Assembly (NCBI RefSeq): GCF_028389875.1
Contig: NC_084687.1
Location: 4,996,157 to 5,060,156 of the forward strand
Direction of reading: 5' to 3'
Source of the DNA: Rhea pennata
Lineage: Eukaryota > Chordata > Aves > Rheiformes > Rheidae
Length of the DNA stretch: 64,000 nt
Shown: piece by piece, positions 22,801 to 34,800 of the stretch
Layout: every line of letters starts with the position of its first letter
How positions within the stretch are numbered: the first letter of the stretch is position 1
The notes under the pieces: model-generated
Databases searched by the model: none
The model's input: only the letters and a program-made list of their open reading frames with translations
What the model was told of the DNA's origin: nothing
Translations under genes and position numbers: made by a program

Positions 22801-25800
22801 GGAGGCAGACGAAGGGGTTCACTGCTCCCTGGGCGAGCAGGAGCACTGGCTGGAGCACTATAATTCATGCAGGGCCAGGGGGAAGGTGGCTTCTCGACCC
22901 AGACAACATTTGAGGGGAAAAAAGTTCCCTTTTGGACCATGATGTCGGTGCCCACTCTCCACCCTGTGCTACAGCAGTGGGAAAGCACAGCTGGTTATTT
23001 GTGGCCTTTCTGAAGCTTCCACCTTCCCCCTCTTTGCAAAGGGATGGGATGCAGCAAGGAGAAAGGAAAAGAACAGATTTTTTCCTGGTTTAATTTCTTT
23101 AAATCTAAACAAAATCGAGGGTTCTGGTTAAGACTCTCTGCTGGGTTTCCATTTCCCCTTCCCCAGAGGGCTGGCAGCCGTGCCGGCACCCCAGCCCCGG
23201 GGGACTCCTGCTGCCTGGCTCCTTCAAACCCCAGGTCCTGCAAGCTCCATGCAGCTCGGAGCGCTCTGCAGGGTCAGCAAAAACCGCGCGGACTTGTCCC
23301 GTCGATCAGGGAGAGCGGGGTGCGCGAAGCATGCCGGCAGCCCCGCGCCTCCCGCGCCCCTCTGCATGCACTCAGAAACGCGAGAGCATACTACCTAGCT
23401 GGTGGCTGGGCGCTGGCGTGGCGGACGGGCACGCGGAAGAGACCTCCTGTCCGAGGGGGATCCTCGCCCGGGCAGAGAGGAGGAAAGATAGACAACAGGT
23501 CAAACCACCCGGCAGGACACCACGGGGAGAGGCGCGGGCTGGCGGAGTGCCGCAGGACCGCGCCGCTTCGGCAGCCTCCCCTTGCTCTTAGGACCCTCTC
23601 TGCCCTTCTCCACCTTGCTGTGAAACCCTGAAGGCGCATCAGGATCAGGGGGCTGTAACGGTCCCTGTTTTGGGGCAATCTGGGTGCAGATGAAGCACCA
23701 CAGCTCTAGCCAGAGGACGGGGTGCACCGGAGGTGTCATCTCTCCTGCCATCCCCAGGAGGGGCTGTCTGCCCAGCCGTGCCGTACGGGCCAGCGCCGGC
23801 ACCGCTTGCAGGATTTCAGCCTTGCCCGGAAGCCGAGCCGGAGCTGCGGCACGGACAGCTCTTCTGACAGCAGGTCTGAGATGATCTTCCTTTCTGAACA
23901 AAACCATCCACCAAAGCCCTCGCGTGCAGGTGAAAATATCCACAGCTCCGGCACTTAACGGAACAAAATCAGTTTGCGAGAACTGGCTTGGCAAGGCTCC
24001 CTTCCCACCAACGTCACAGCCCAGGAGACGCTTCAGCACTTCTGGGTCAATTCCTTGCTGCCGCCCGCGGCAGACGCAGGCTCAGACACCTCGCCCCGGA
24101 GCGCAGCGCCGGCACGAGGCCTCGGGCGAGCCCGCGGGCACCTCCCGGACGCCGCCAACCGCGGCTTAAACGCAGCTTAGAGGTTGAGGGGTCCGCGCAC
24201 GCGAGCCAGGACCGCACGGGCGCGTGCGCCACGTACAAGACCTGGGGTTGAGGCACTACTACTCTGCTACTATTCGTTTTGTTCGGGTCCATGTGCACGG
24301 GCGTCCGTGAGCGCACGGAGAGGCACGGGGCCGGGTTCCTGCGGCCCCTGCCGTGATCACGCGCAGGAAGACGTGTCCTTGGGCTTTGCACGAGTGTGCC
24401 CGAGCGCAAGGCACCGTGCACCAGCGCGTGGGCAAGCACGTGCCCCCGGAGCATCGCTGGCCTCTTCCCGGGGGAAGGGGCCGGAGAACCCCGCTGCAAG
24501 CAGCCTCCCTGCCCCAGCAGCTCTCCTCTCCTGTGGCCAGGGCCGACCAGCAGAAACCAGCGCCGGGCGAAGCCCCGGCAGCGGCTCTTCCCCTCCCGTC
24601 GCACGCCAGACAGAGCGAGCTCAAAAGCCGCAAGCAGGGAGCCAGCGAGGCCACTCTTGTGCCCAGCGGGGAGCAGCCGGCCGGCGGGGTCGAGCCCCAC
24701 GCCTGGAGGGAGCCACGACTGTGGGGGACGCCGCTTTGCCCCAGCGGTGCCTCAGTTTCCCCAGGAGGGGAGGGAACGGCTGCCCACACGGGCATTTGCT
24801 AGTGCAAAGCAAGGCTGACGGGACGTCATCCTGAAGGCGCTCAGCGTCAGCAGGGAAGCGAGAAGAGGGAGCGTCAGGGACCCCGCGAGCGCCGCCACTG
24901 CCCCGCGCCGGCACGCACTGACCTTGAACGTGTGCTTCCGGCTGATGTTGTCCGAGGGCTGCACGGCTGCCACGCGGAAGCTGAGCAGGGGGATGCTGCC
25001 CAGGACGCTCTCCTCCTTCTCATCTGGTGGGCCAAGCAGGAGGAGAAACGGGGTGGTCAGGGCGCCTGGGCAGGGTGCCACGGCTGCCTCCCGCGGGCGC
25101 TCCCCGGCGCGCTCCCACCCCCGCTCCCGCGGCTCGGCCCGCAGAGCCGCCGGGGATGAAGCCCTGGGGTCCCCGGCGCAGCAGACACCCGCGAGCAGGG
25201 GCTGCCTGGGCGCCGCGCGGTCCCGGCCCGCCCGGAGGGTTGTCACCTCCTGCCGCTGGCCTGGCCCCTTCGCCCGGCGCCAGCGAAACCCGCTCCACGC
25301 CCGAGAGCAGCCCAGGTTGGCATGCAAGCACTGTGCGCGGCCCCTGCCGGGCAGCGGGGTCCCGGGGGCACCCCAGGGTGGGCCCTTGGCCACCCACCTT
25401 TGTAGTAGAAGAGGCAACGATCCACTAGCACGAACCAGCGCTTGTTCCACTGCTTCACCCCTGAGCTGGCCTGCGAGAGAGGCGGCAGTGAGAGGCGCCG
25501 CGGGGCCAGGAGCGCCCCGGCACAGCCGGGCACGGCGCAGCGCGGCGCCGGGTACCTGCTTGTAGAGCCAGCCGCTTTTGGTCACCGCCGCGTTGGGGTT
25601 CCTCTTCATCGAGTTGGAGCGCTTCCCAAAGGCGATGCCCTTGCGGGACGGGCGCGAAGCCTGCGGAGGGGCAGAGAAGCCGCTCAGCGCCGGGGACGCC
25701 GCAGCCCGCCGCGCCGCGCCGCGCGGCTCCGGGCACCCACCCGGCCTCCGGGGCGCTCCGCGGCCGCCTCCGACACCATGGCGTGGTTGGATGGCTCGCT

Positions 25801-28800
25801 GGGGACGGTCGCCAGCCGCTTCCCGCCTGCTTTGCTGGACATGTCCAAGGAAGGCCTGCGGCACAGGGGGCAGGAGGAGGAAGCGGCCATCAGCGGAGCC
25901 GCCTTTCCCCACCCGCCCAGAAACCTGCCCGGGATCACTGGACCCGCTCCGGACCCCCCCAGCCCACCTCAGTCCCCCGTTGCAACCCGGCCCGCAAATC
26001 AAGAGAGCCTGAAGCCAACCTACTTTTGCAAGTCAAACCCCGAGTTTTCCTCCGGGATCCGTCCCGTCACTGGGTGCAGGAACGTGTTGCGCCTCTCATT
26101 GTGGCTGGAAGACACGGAGGCGGCGCGGCGGAGTCGGCGGCGTGGCGGGGACGGCGCAGGGACGCGTCGCCCCTGGCTGGCGCCCGCCGCCGAGCTCCAA
26201 GAGCACCCGGGACCGGGCGGCCGCGTCCCCCGAGCCCCGCGAGGCGCCGCCAGCCGCGGAGCTCGCCTCCGCACCGCCTGCTGCCGACCTGGATAAAGCA
26301 CCTGCTTGCGTCTCCGTCACCCACCCAAACTCCCTCCCTGCCTTCGGCAAGGGCGCCGGCAGCACCTGCGTGGGCTGTTCGCGGGGTTCGGCTGACGAAC
26401 TTGTAATTTTAACTTGGTGCAGTGCCATGTTTCGGGTGTCTGAACCCCAAACCCAGTGGTTTGCCTCCAAAAGCTTCCCCCGAAACGTCACCCCCCGAAG
26501 GCGCCCCTTGCACTTGCTGCCCCAGCGCCACGGCTCGCTTTCTGCGAACGTGCGGTTTGCACGAGCTCTGGGGCGGCCTCCCCGGCGCCAAGCACACCAC
26601 GAGGCACCCGAGCACCGCGGAGCGGGGCCGAGCTCCTGCCTCGGCCGGGAGGATGCAGACCGGACGGGGAGCACGGCCACGGTGCAAAGCGGCTCCCGCC
26701 CAGAGCGGCTCCCTGGAGCTGCCACCGACCGCCCCGGGCCCCGGCCGCTGTGGCAGGCGAGTCCCAGCAGCGGAGGCAGGATTCACCGGGCAGGATTCAC
26801 GCAGAGCATGCACAGGGGATCCCAAAAAGCAGATGAGTCGTTAACCAGCAGTGACACCCCGACGTCGCCCCCCTCCTTCCCCCGGTTTGCCTTGCCGATT
26901 TTAGAGGCGTTTGCCAAAATACCCTCAGCAGAGCAAGCGCAGGCTCACGAGGCACGCTGGGGCAAGCTGAGCGGCGCTGCCCGCCGCCCCCACGGCCCGG
27001 CCCGGCCCACGAGACGCGAGCGCCAGGCCCCGGAGCTGCTGCCGTTCCAACCACGCGCAGGCGCTGGCGAAAGGTGGCCGCCCGGGAAGGGCTGGCGCTA
27101 CCGGGCTTTCCGGTGCGGCGCCGGGACGAGCAAGGCAGGGCTCCGGCTCGGCTGCGCTCACCAAGTCTGCCTCGTCCCTGCCCCATCCCGCGGAGCCGGT
27201 ATTCCCGGGCCAGCCCTCCGCGGCACAAGCTGGCTGGGGCAGGGAAACACATCCAGCAACCGCTTTTAGCGAGAGAGAAGCCCTCGCTGTTAAGGTTTTG
27301 TCTGCCGGGAAGGACGAAGGGCATCTGCACCGGCCCCAGCCGCGAGCAGCCCGTGCAGGACGCGCGCCAGCGGCGGCACGCCGAGGCGCACGCGGGACTT
27401 CACGGCACATTTTGAATCTGGCCCGCAGCCACCTGGTTGCGAAGCATCAGCAGGTGAGAGGCACCGCTCGCACCGAAAACCTTGAGCTCTCCTTGCTGTG
27501 ACGAAGCAGAAGCCCACGGAAGGAGCAAGGCCCGAGGCCGGGGCTCCATCACACCTCGCTTGCATTGCCCCGACGGGAGCACGGGCGCCTCCGTGCCCTC
27601 CTTCCCGCAGCCGCCGGGCCGGGCCGGCACCGCACGCGGGCCACCCGCGAAGCCAACAAGCAAGCAGCCAGCGTGCTGCCGAAGTGCCGAGCGTCAGCAA
27701 AACAGGGAAAGTTGGAGCAAGAAAACGCAGCTGCCAAGACCATCCCGTCCGCACGCGCTTCACCCTGAGCCTGGGCTCCAGCCAGCCTCGGAAGACGCTA
27801 AGTGCTTTCTGCCAAAAAAAGCCCTGCTGAGAGGCGCTCCCCCTCGCAGGTCCCGGCCCGGCCGGGCCACCGAGCCGTCCTCCTCCACGCCACCCTCCCC
27901 TTGCTGTAGGTCACCTTAAAACCCTTTGCAAAGCACAGGCAGCCCCAAAGCGAGGGGCAGACCCGGCTCCACGGCCCGGGCAGCGCCGCCTTTCCTGCAC
28001 CCTAATGACCCAGTTGTCTGCACCGGGACCGGCTCCTCGTCCCACGCACCCTGCTCGGGTGCCGTGCACCCACCGCCCAGGGCTGGGGCCACTTCCAGAC
28101 TGTTTGCCCCACGGCTGGTGCCGCTGGAGGGGCAACAGCGAGACGGTGACAGGGGCTGGTTACAGGCGACGCTGGGAGACAGGGACGGTGCAAACACTGG
28201 CAGAGCACCGCCAGCAGCCCCGGAAACGGGGGGCTGCACCGACCTCCCGGCACTGCCGGTCCGCAGCTGGGGACGTCCCCTGCGAGGGTCTGGCTCTGCC
28301 CAGCAGGTTTCTAAAGATAAACCCCGGCCGGCGTCCCCCCTGCCCGCCGCCGCGCCGGCACCCGTCCTTTGCAGCGCCCGCAGCTCTGCTGGCATCGACC
28401 CAAGCACCTCCTGCCCCCTCCCCACGCTGCCCTCGCCCACCACCCCCGGGGGCCGGCGAGAGCTGCGGAACTGCCTGGGAACCTCCTTAAATCACCGCCT
28501 CGGAGCGGCTGCCGGGGCTGACCCCGCTCCTCCGTAAACTCCCGACTTAACATCTCCTGCCAAAGCACTGCAATGCAGCAGACGCTGCCCCGGCTGGAGC
28601 GCCCCCGGCCGCCGCCGCCCCCCCGGTCCCCCCACCGCCCGCCCCGGGGGTCCTACCTCACCCGGCGGTCCGCCCGAAACTTCAGCATGGTGCCGGCGTG
28701 CCCGCGGCAGCCAGCGCCGCTGCGGGTGAGGGGGGGGTCCCGCGCCGGCCCCCGCCTCGCTACGGCCCCCGGGAACGGGCCGCGGGAGCGGCGACGCCGC

Positions 28801-31800
28801 GGCGCGGGCAAGGGGAGGCCGGGGGCGGCCCACGGGGCTCGCCGCGGCAGCCCCCGGCCCCGGGGCTCGGCGCCGGCGGCATCGGCTCGCCTGCCGCGGC
28901 CCCGCTCGCCTGCCCTCCTCGGCGCGAGCCGGGAGCTCTGCGGCTCTCCCCGCGGGCAGCGGCTCCCGCGCCGCGGCACGCCGGCACGCCGAGCAGGGCG
29001 GCGATGACAACACAGCTCGCCGTCACCTCTCCTCTCCTTGGGGAAGGGAGCCGGCAGCGCCGCACGCGCGCCGCCTCCGCGGGGACGGGGCTGCCGGGCC
29101 GCGGCGAGGCAGGGACCCGGGCAGCGGCTGGAGGGGGAGGCAGCCCCGCCGCCCCCGCCGCCGCCGCTGCCTTGCAGGGTTTACCGGACTCATCCCAGCC
29201 TCCGGCTCCTGCCCCCAGACCGTCCCTGCTGCCCCGGGGACACTGCGTCGCTTTGCCGCCGGTGCAAGGAGGGAAGCCCAGGGAGCAGGACCGGCGCGGC
29301 GTGGGCCAACGCGAGCGCAGACATCACGTAAGAGGGAGACGGGCCCCACGGGGCTGCTGGCAACGGGGCTTTGCGCCCCCCGGCCGGGTCCTGCTAGGTG
29401 AAAAGCCCGTTGCACCCGCCGGGTCCGGGGCCAAGGGGGCGAGCACTGGAAGCAGGATTGGGGGTGAGCCGCCGCGGGACGGGTCCTCCGCTTCGGGAAG
29501 CGAATTCCCGTCCGTCAGGGCTGTTACGATAACACGCGGGAGGGGAGGGAAGGCAGCACGGACGTTTCAGAGACACCTCCAAAGAAGGAAGCAGAGTGCA
29601 CCAGGCCAGCTGGCTCATGTCATGCCGCGTCCCCGCGCTGTGTGCACCCCGGCTCCCACGCCGGCGCCCCCGCCTCCCCCACAGCCCCTCCCGAGCCCCT
29701 CGCCGAGAGCGGGCCGGGACGGTCCCGTGCAGCGGCGGTTCCTGCTAGGTGCCAGGGACCGCATCAGCCAGCAAAGCAGACAACGCGTCCGCCGCATCAC
29801 GGCTCCAAAACCAGCCGAATGCACCCTCGGAGGGCGCCCGCGGCTTCCCCGCTCCCTTCCGCCGCCCTGCGGGATGCTGCAGCGGCTCCGGGATGCACCA
29901 GCCGGCGCGGGCAGGGACCGCGACATCCCCCTCGCCTCCACCCACAGCAACCTCGCACCGGGCTTCCAGCTGGCCCCGATACAGCCGTAAGAGGCCCCAA
30001 ACCGGGACAGCAGGAAAAGGCAGACAGGAGCGGTCCACGTTTTGCTTTCACCCTTGCTATCTCCAACCAAGAAGCAGAGCAATTAAACCAGCCCCTAGCA
30101 AGGTGCCCCCACTGCACAGCGTTCCCCGTGTCGCCCCACGCTCACCTGTGTCGCGGGTGGGATCCAGCCGGGATGGCACGGGAGACAAGGTCTGCGCGGG
30201 CCAGGGCAGCCGGGAGCACGCTACGCCGGAGCCCAGCAAACGCCAGATCTCTCCCCAACACACACCCCGTGCGGGGGTTTCACCTCCCGCCCCAATCGCC
30301 CCGTCCGGCTCCAACGGCACCGGCCAGACGCAAGCTCGGGGGATGCTTTAGGAGCGTTTGCACACAGCTTCACCCCAGCTTTGCCGGTGCGGAGCGGGCG
30401 CCAGCTGGGCTGCTTCCCAGCCGTCGGGCATGCGGGCTGGGCCCGGACCCGGCCTCCTCCGCAGCGGATCGAGCAGACGCACCGTGGGGCTGCACACCAG
30501 CCCCCGGGGTGGAGGGTGGGGGGGTCTTCTGGACTTCCCGGGAGAGCAGCGGGCAGGAGGAGCCGGTGCTTTGCCTTGGGGCAAACATCTAAGAAAACCC
30601 CCTGAAGCGTCAAGGCAGGGAGCAAGAGCAGGGAATAACCGCATCTCACGCACAAAGCTTGCACTTGCTGCCGCTTCCTTCCCCGCTCCCCCAAAATCGA
30701 AGCTGGCTGCGAGCAGGAAGGAAAACTGCTCTGTGCCAGCAAGTGCCACCTCCCCAAGAGCCCTGCGGGCATCCGGTGCCACGGGAGCAGGCCCCATGCC
30801 TCGCTGCTGCACCGCGGCGGCCCCCTCCCCACGACACACAGAGGAGCCCCCCGCTCACTGCTGCCCTTTGCAGCCAGCAAAGGTCACGGGTAAATGTGTT
30901 ATAGCCGCTCTCAGCCGCAGCTGGGAGAGCGAAAGAGTTAACGGAGGAGGCTGGGAAGGAGCAGGTGGAAAGGAGGAAGCGATTTCCCAGGGGTGGGTGG
31001 TTGTTGTGCACCAGCCTCCGCCTCCCCGCAGGCGCGGGTTTGTCCCCGGGGATGTTTGCAGCCCTTCCCTCTCCCCCGCCGTGGCTCCACGGCTCCGCGC
31101 TCCTCTCCAGCCCTTGCCCCATCCGCCTGCCTCCCACCGGCTCCCAGGGCGGTGCCGGGCTGCACAGCCGCGCTCGGCCCCTAGCTGGGCAGGATGCGGC
31201 CATCCCCGGGGCGTCGGGCCTCCGACCCGCCGGCCGGTGGGAGCCGCCGCCAAAGGGAGAGACGGAGAGGTGCTGCCCGGCCGGGGGTCGCACCACCCCG
31301 TTTTTCTAGCCCCTTCCTCGCCGCTCCCCCTCGGCCGCCCGCGCGGGCCGGGCTGGGGCGCGGGGACGCCCCTCTCTGCCGGGAAGCAGCTGCCCGCGGC
31401 GCGCTCGGCCCTGCGGGAAGGGCGGCCCCGGGCCGCAGGCAGCCGCAGCGCCTAGCGCGAGCCGCGGGAGAGGAGCCGGCGAGCTCCGTCACTGCAGCTA
31501 CTTCCACCCCCCTCGGCCAATCCGGGTGGGAAAAAAAAAAAAAAAGATTTGGGCGCTCGCTGCCTCCTTGGCAGGGCCGAGCCGGACTCCGGGGCTTCCC
31601 GCGCCCCAGCCCGAGCTTCCTAGCCAAAAGCCAGGTCGCAACCCCGTGGGAGGAGAGGCAGCGCAAGCCGACAGGAATTCAGCTGAACAAAGGGAAGAGC
31701 CGGGAGCTGCAGGCCAGGAGCAACGCTGACAGCGGAGAAGTTTGGGAACTGCTGCTCTCAGCGTTTCTAAACTCCCCTGGCCTGAAAAGCACATCGGGAA

Positions 31801-34800
31801 AAGGGAGAAAAGGAGACAGGACTGGGGGAGAAGAGGCTCAAAGGCGAGGATGGGAAGGAAAGGCCGGAGCCGCTGCCCCGGCGCCGGGCCGGCCCGCAGG
31901 CTTGCAGCCGAGCCGGGGCTGCGTGCACGGCGCGGCAGCGCTCGCCGTGCACCGTGACCGGCAGGCCGGGAACCGCCTGGCGCCCGCCAGCTTTGCGGCG
32001 AGATCGGCCCCCCCCCCGGGAAGAAAGCGCCTCGGGGGCACCAGCAAACCGGCGCCTGGTGCAGAGCCGCTGCGGGGGCTTCCCGCGAGCGCCGGGCTGG
32101 CTGCCCGCCGGCCGGCTCCCGGCCCGGCACGCTCAGCTGCAAGCACGGCGGGCACGGGCAGCCGTTCCTCCTCCGTAACCGAATCCATCTCCTGATCCGA
32201 ACGCTGCCATCCAGCCGAGCGAGCGTTCGCGGCGCTGCGGGAGCGGGGCGGCGGCCGGAGGGGCAGACCCACCGCGCGCGCTAACCGAGAGGGGCCGGGG
32301 CGCGCGCAGGCTGCTGCGGCTGCTGTGCCGGGCGGGGAGCGCCCGGGTTGATCATCCGCCGCCCGTTCGCCCCTCTGCGAGCTGTCAGCCGCTGGAAATC
32401 ATCGGCCGGCGCCGTCGGCGGGAGCGCTGGAGGGGTTTCGGGAGCGGGAGAGGCGGAGCGGGAGCATCCGCATCCGCAGCAGCGGTGGTGGTGGCGAGGG
32501 GGGCTGCCTCCCCCGGCCGGCGTCCCCCGCCGCCCCGCTGGGGTCCGGGCCGTGCCGGGAGCATCCGGGAAGGCCGGGGATTCCCGGAGAACAAAGCGGC
32601 TCCCGGCAGAGGCGCGTCGCCCCGCGGCACGGATGAGCCAGCCCTTTCCCGGCTCCCGGACGGAGGGAAAAGGAGTCGGGGAAAAAGCACTGGGTGTTTA
32701 TGTTTTATCTCCCTGGCAACCCTGGCTCCGTCGCAGCTCCGGCTCTGCGGCTGGAGGGGCTCAGGGGGGCCGCGGCCGCCGTGCCCGTCCCTGGAGGAGC
32801 CGTGCGGCCTCCGGCGCCGCCTCCGCCGAAGGCGGCTCTGGACCAGCTCCCGGGCGCTGCAAGCCAGACCCAGACCTGGAGGATTTACACCTCCCCCTAA
32901 GCGCCTTAGCGAAGCCGCTTCCAGCGCGCGGAAATACCTGTCGTGAGCAATCGCCCGTGCGAGACAGCAAGGCGCACCGGAGCAGCTGCAGCCCGCCGAG
33001 GCCGGAAGCGGCGGATCCAGGGAGCTGCGCTGGGAAATCCCCTCGAGACGAGGCCTCGGCACCTGCTCGAAACACCGCCGGCGATAGAGCCGGCAGCACC
33101 CCGGCCGCCGCGCGCCCGCCGGCCTCTTCCCCGCCCCGCCGCTCTCGGCGCCGGGCAGCCGCGCGGTGCGTGCCCCCGCCACGGCAGCGCCCGCTCACCG
33201 GTGCCGCGGCAGGCGCCCTCGCTCCGTGCCGCCCGCCGGCTCCCTCGCCGCAGCCGCCCGGGCGGGATGATGATTTCCTCCAGAGCCGGTGGCTGCTATC
33301 AATCATTAACCGCCACCGCGGCCGCCGGCAGGGCTTAACCCCCTCGGCACCAGCGCAGGAAGGCGGCCGAGGCGCGCGCGCCTGCTCGCCAGCCCCGGTA
33401 AAGGCCGTGGGAAGCGCTCGGCGCTGCCGCACGGCAGAGGAGCCGGGGTGCGCGGGGCGGGCGGCTCGCGGCGGAGCGCCGGCTCGGCTGCCGCGCAGAC
33501 TGGTCCCGGCGGGCTCCAAACCAGGATCCCCAGAGCCCCGCGCACAGCCCCGACGGGGTCTCCGCGAGGCGTCCGGCGTGCGGGGCCGCGGTGAGCAGCG
33601 CCCTGCCCTCGTCCCCGACCCCCGGCAGTGGCACGGCGGGCTTCGGGGGGTGACTGAGCGGCGTCTCGCACGCCCCAAGCCGTCCCCCCGCCGGCACCTC
33701 CCCGGGTCCTATCCTGCCTCTGCAGCAGCAGCTCCGGCGCTAAGGAGGCAGCGGACGGGCCGGGGAGCGGAGCCCCCGCCGCGCGCTCCGGAGCGTGATG
33801 TGCCGCCCCCGTCCCCGCGCGCTCGCGGCAGCCAGGGCCGGACGAGACCGATTAGATCATCCTTCGGGTCCCCGGAGCTCTCCGCGTGCAGCGCTTCCAA
33901 GGAACGGCAACGGCTGTAACTCTATCCGAGCGTGCCTACAGCCCGTCCGCGGCGCTCGGCGCCCGCGCATGGGGCGGCCGCCCCGGCTCCAGCGCCTGCA
34001 TCCCTGCGCGGGCAGCGCGCCCTGCGCCAGCCTCCCGCACCCGCCGCCGGCTTGGCACCGCTAACAAACGCCGTCGCCTCTGCAGTAAGCGCCTGCCGGC
34101 TTATTAGCGGCACGGTTAATCCCTCGGGCCTGGCGCGGCAGGCAGGAATATTCCCTGCCCCCAGACTTCCCGGGAGGGGGAACGGCGGGAGCGCAGCCCC
34201 CAGCGTAGCCGGCGGTGCCGAGCCCCCGCGTGCCGGCAGGCAGCCCCGGCCGTGCCACGGGATGGTGGGACTCGCACACCAACAGCCAGGGAATTTCGCC
34301 TCCCCCAGCAACCCCCCGGCCACAGCCCTGGGTGCCTGGAGAGTAGCCCTGGACAAACATCCGCATGGCAGCACCCCGCGCAAGCGGGCTGGCGAGCGCC
34401 GGGCTGCCGCGCGGATGGTTTCAATCAAGAGGGAGAGCCATCGAACGGCCACCGAAAGACGGGGGCAGCGAGCTGCACACCCCGGCAGGTGCAGGGCCCG
34501 AGACGGCCTCGCCGTGCTGCGCGCGGCCCCGTCGCACCGGGCCACGGCCATCGGCTTTACCGGTCCCCGCGGCCGCCGCCGCCGGGGCTCGCTCGTCTCT
34601 GCCGCTCCCCGCCGGATCTCCCACTAGCTAAAGCACTTAAGTGCATTAGCAAGCGCGCACGCAGCCCCGGGGCGCTGGAGGCCGCGGAGGCAGCAGGCTG
34701 CTTGCTAGCCCGGCGCCGCCGGCGGCTCGGCCCCCGCCGCGGCGCTGCCCCGTGTCCCCGTCCGAGCTTTGCCGCGTCCGGTGGCGCCTCCCGCGCCGGC

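Noticed and set aside
30149-30320. Donor ACACAG|GTGAGC as a further first exon
   Set aside because: The donor is good but no promoter element, CpG-island centre or frame supports it. Kept out for lack of a second line of evidence.
32348-33919. Long plus- and minus-strand frames in intron 3 (also 34252-36086 and 37440-38973)
   Set aside because: CpG-island sequence with biased composition. No conserved motif, no paired splice sites that keep a frame, and no similarity I recognise.
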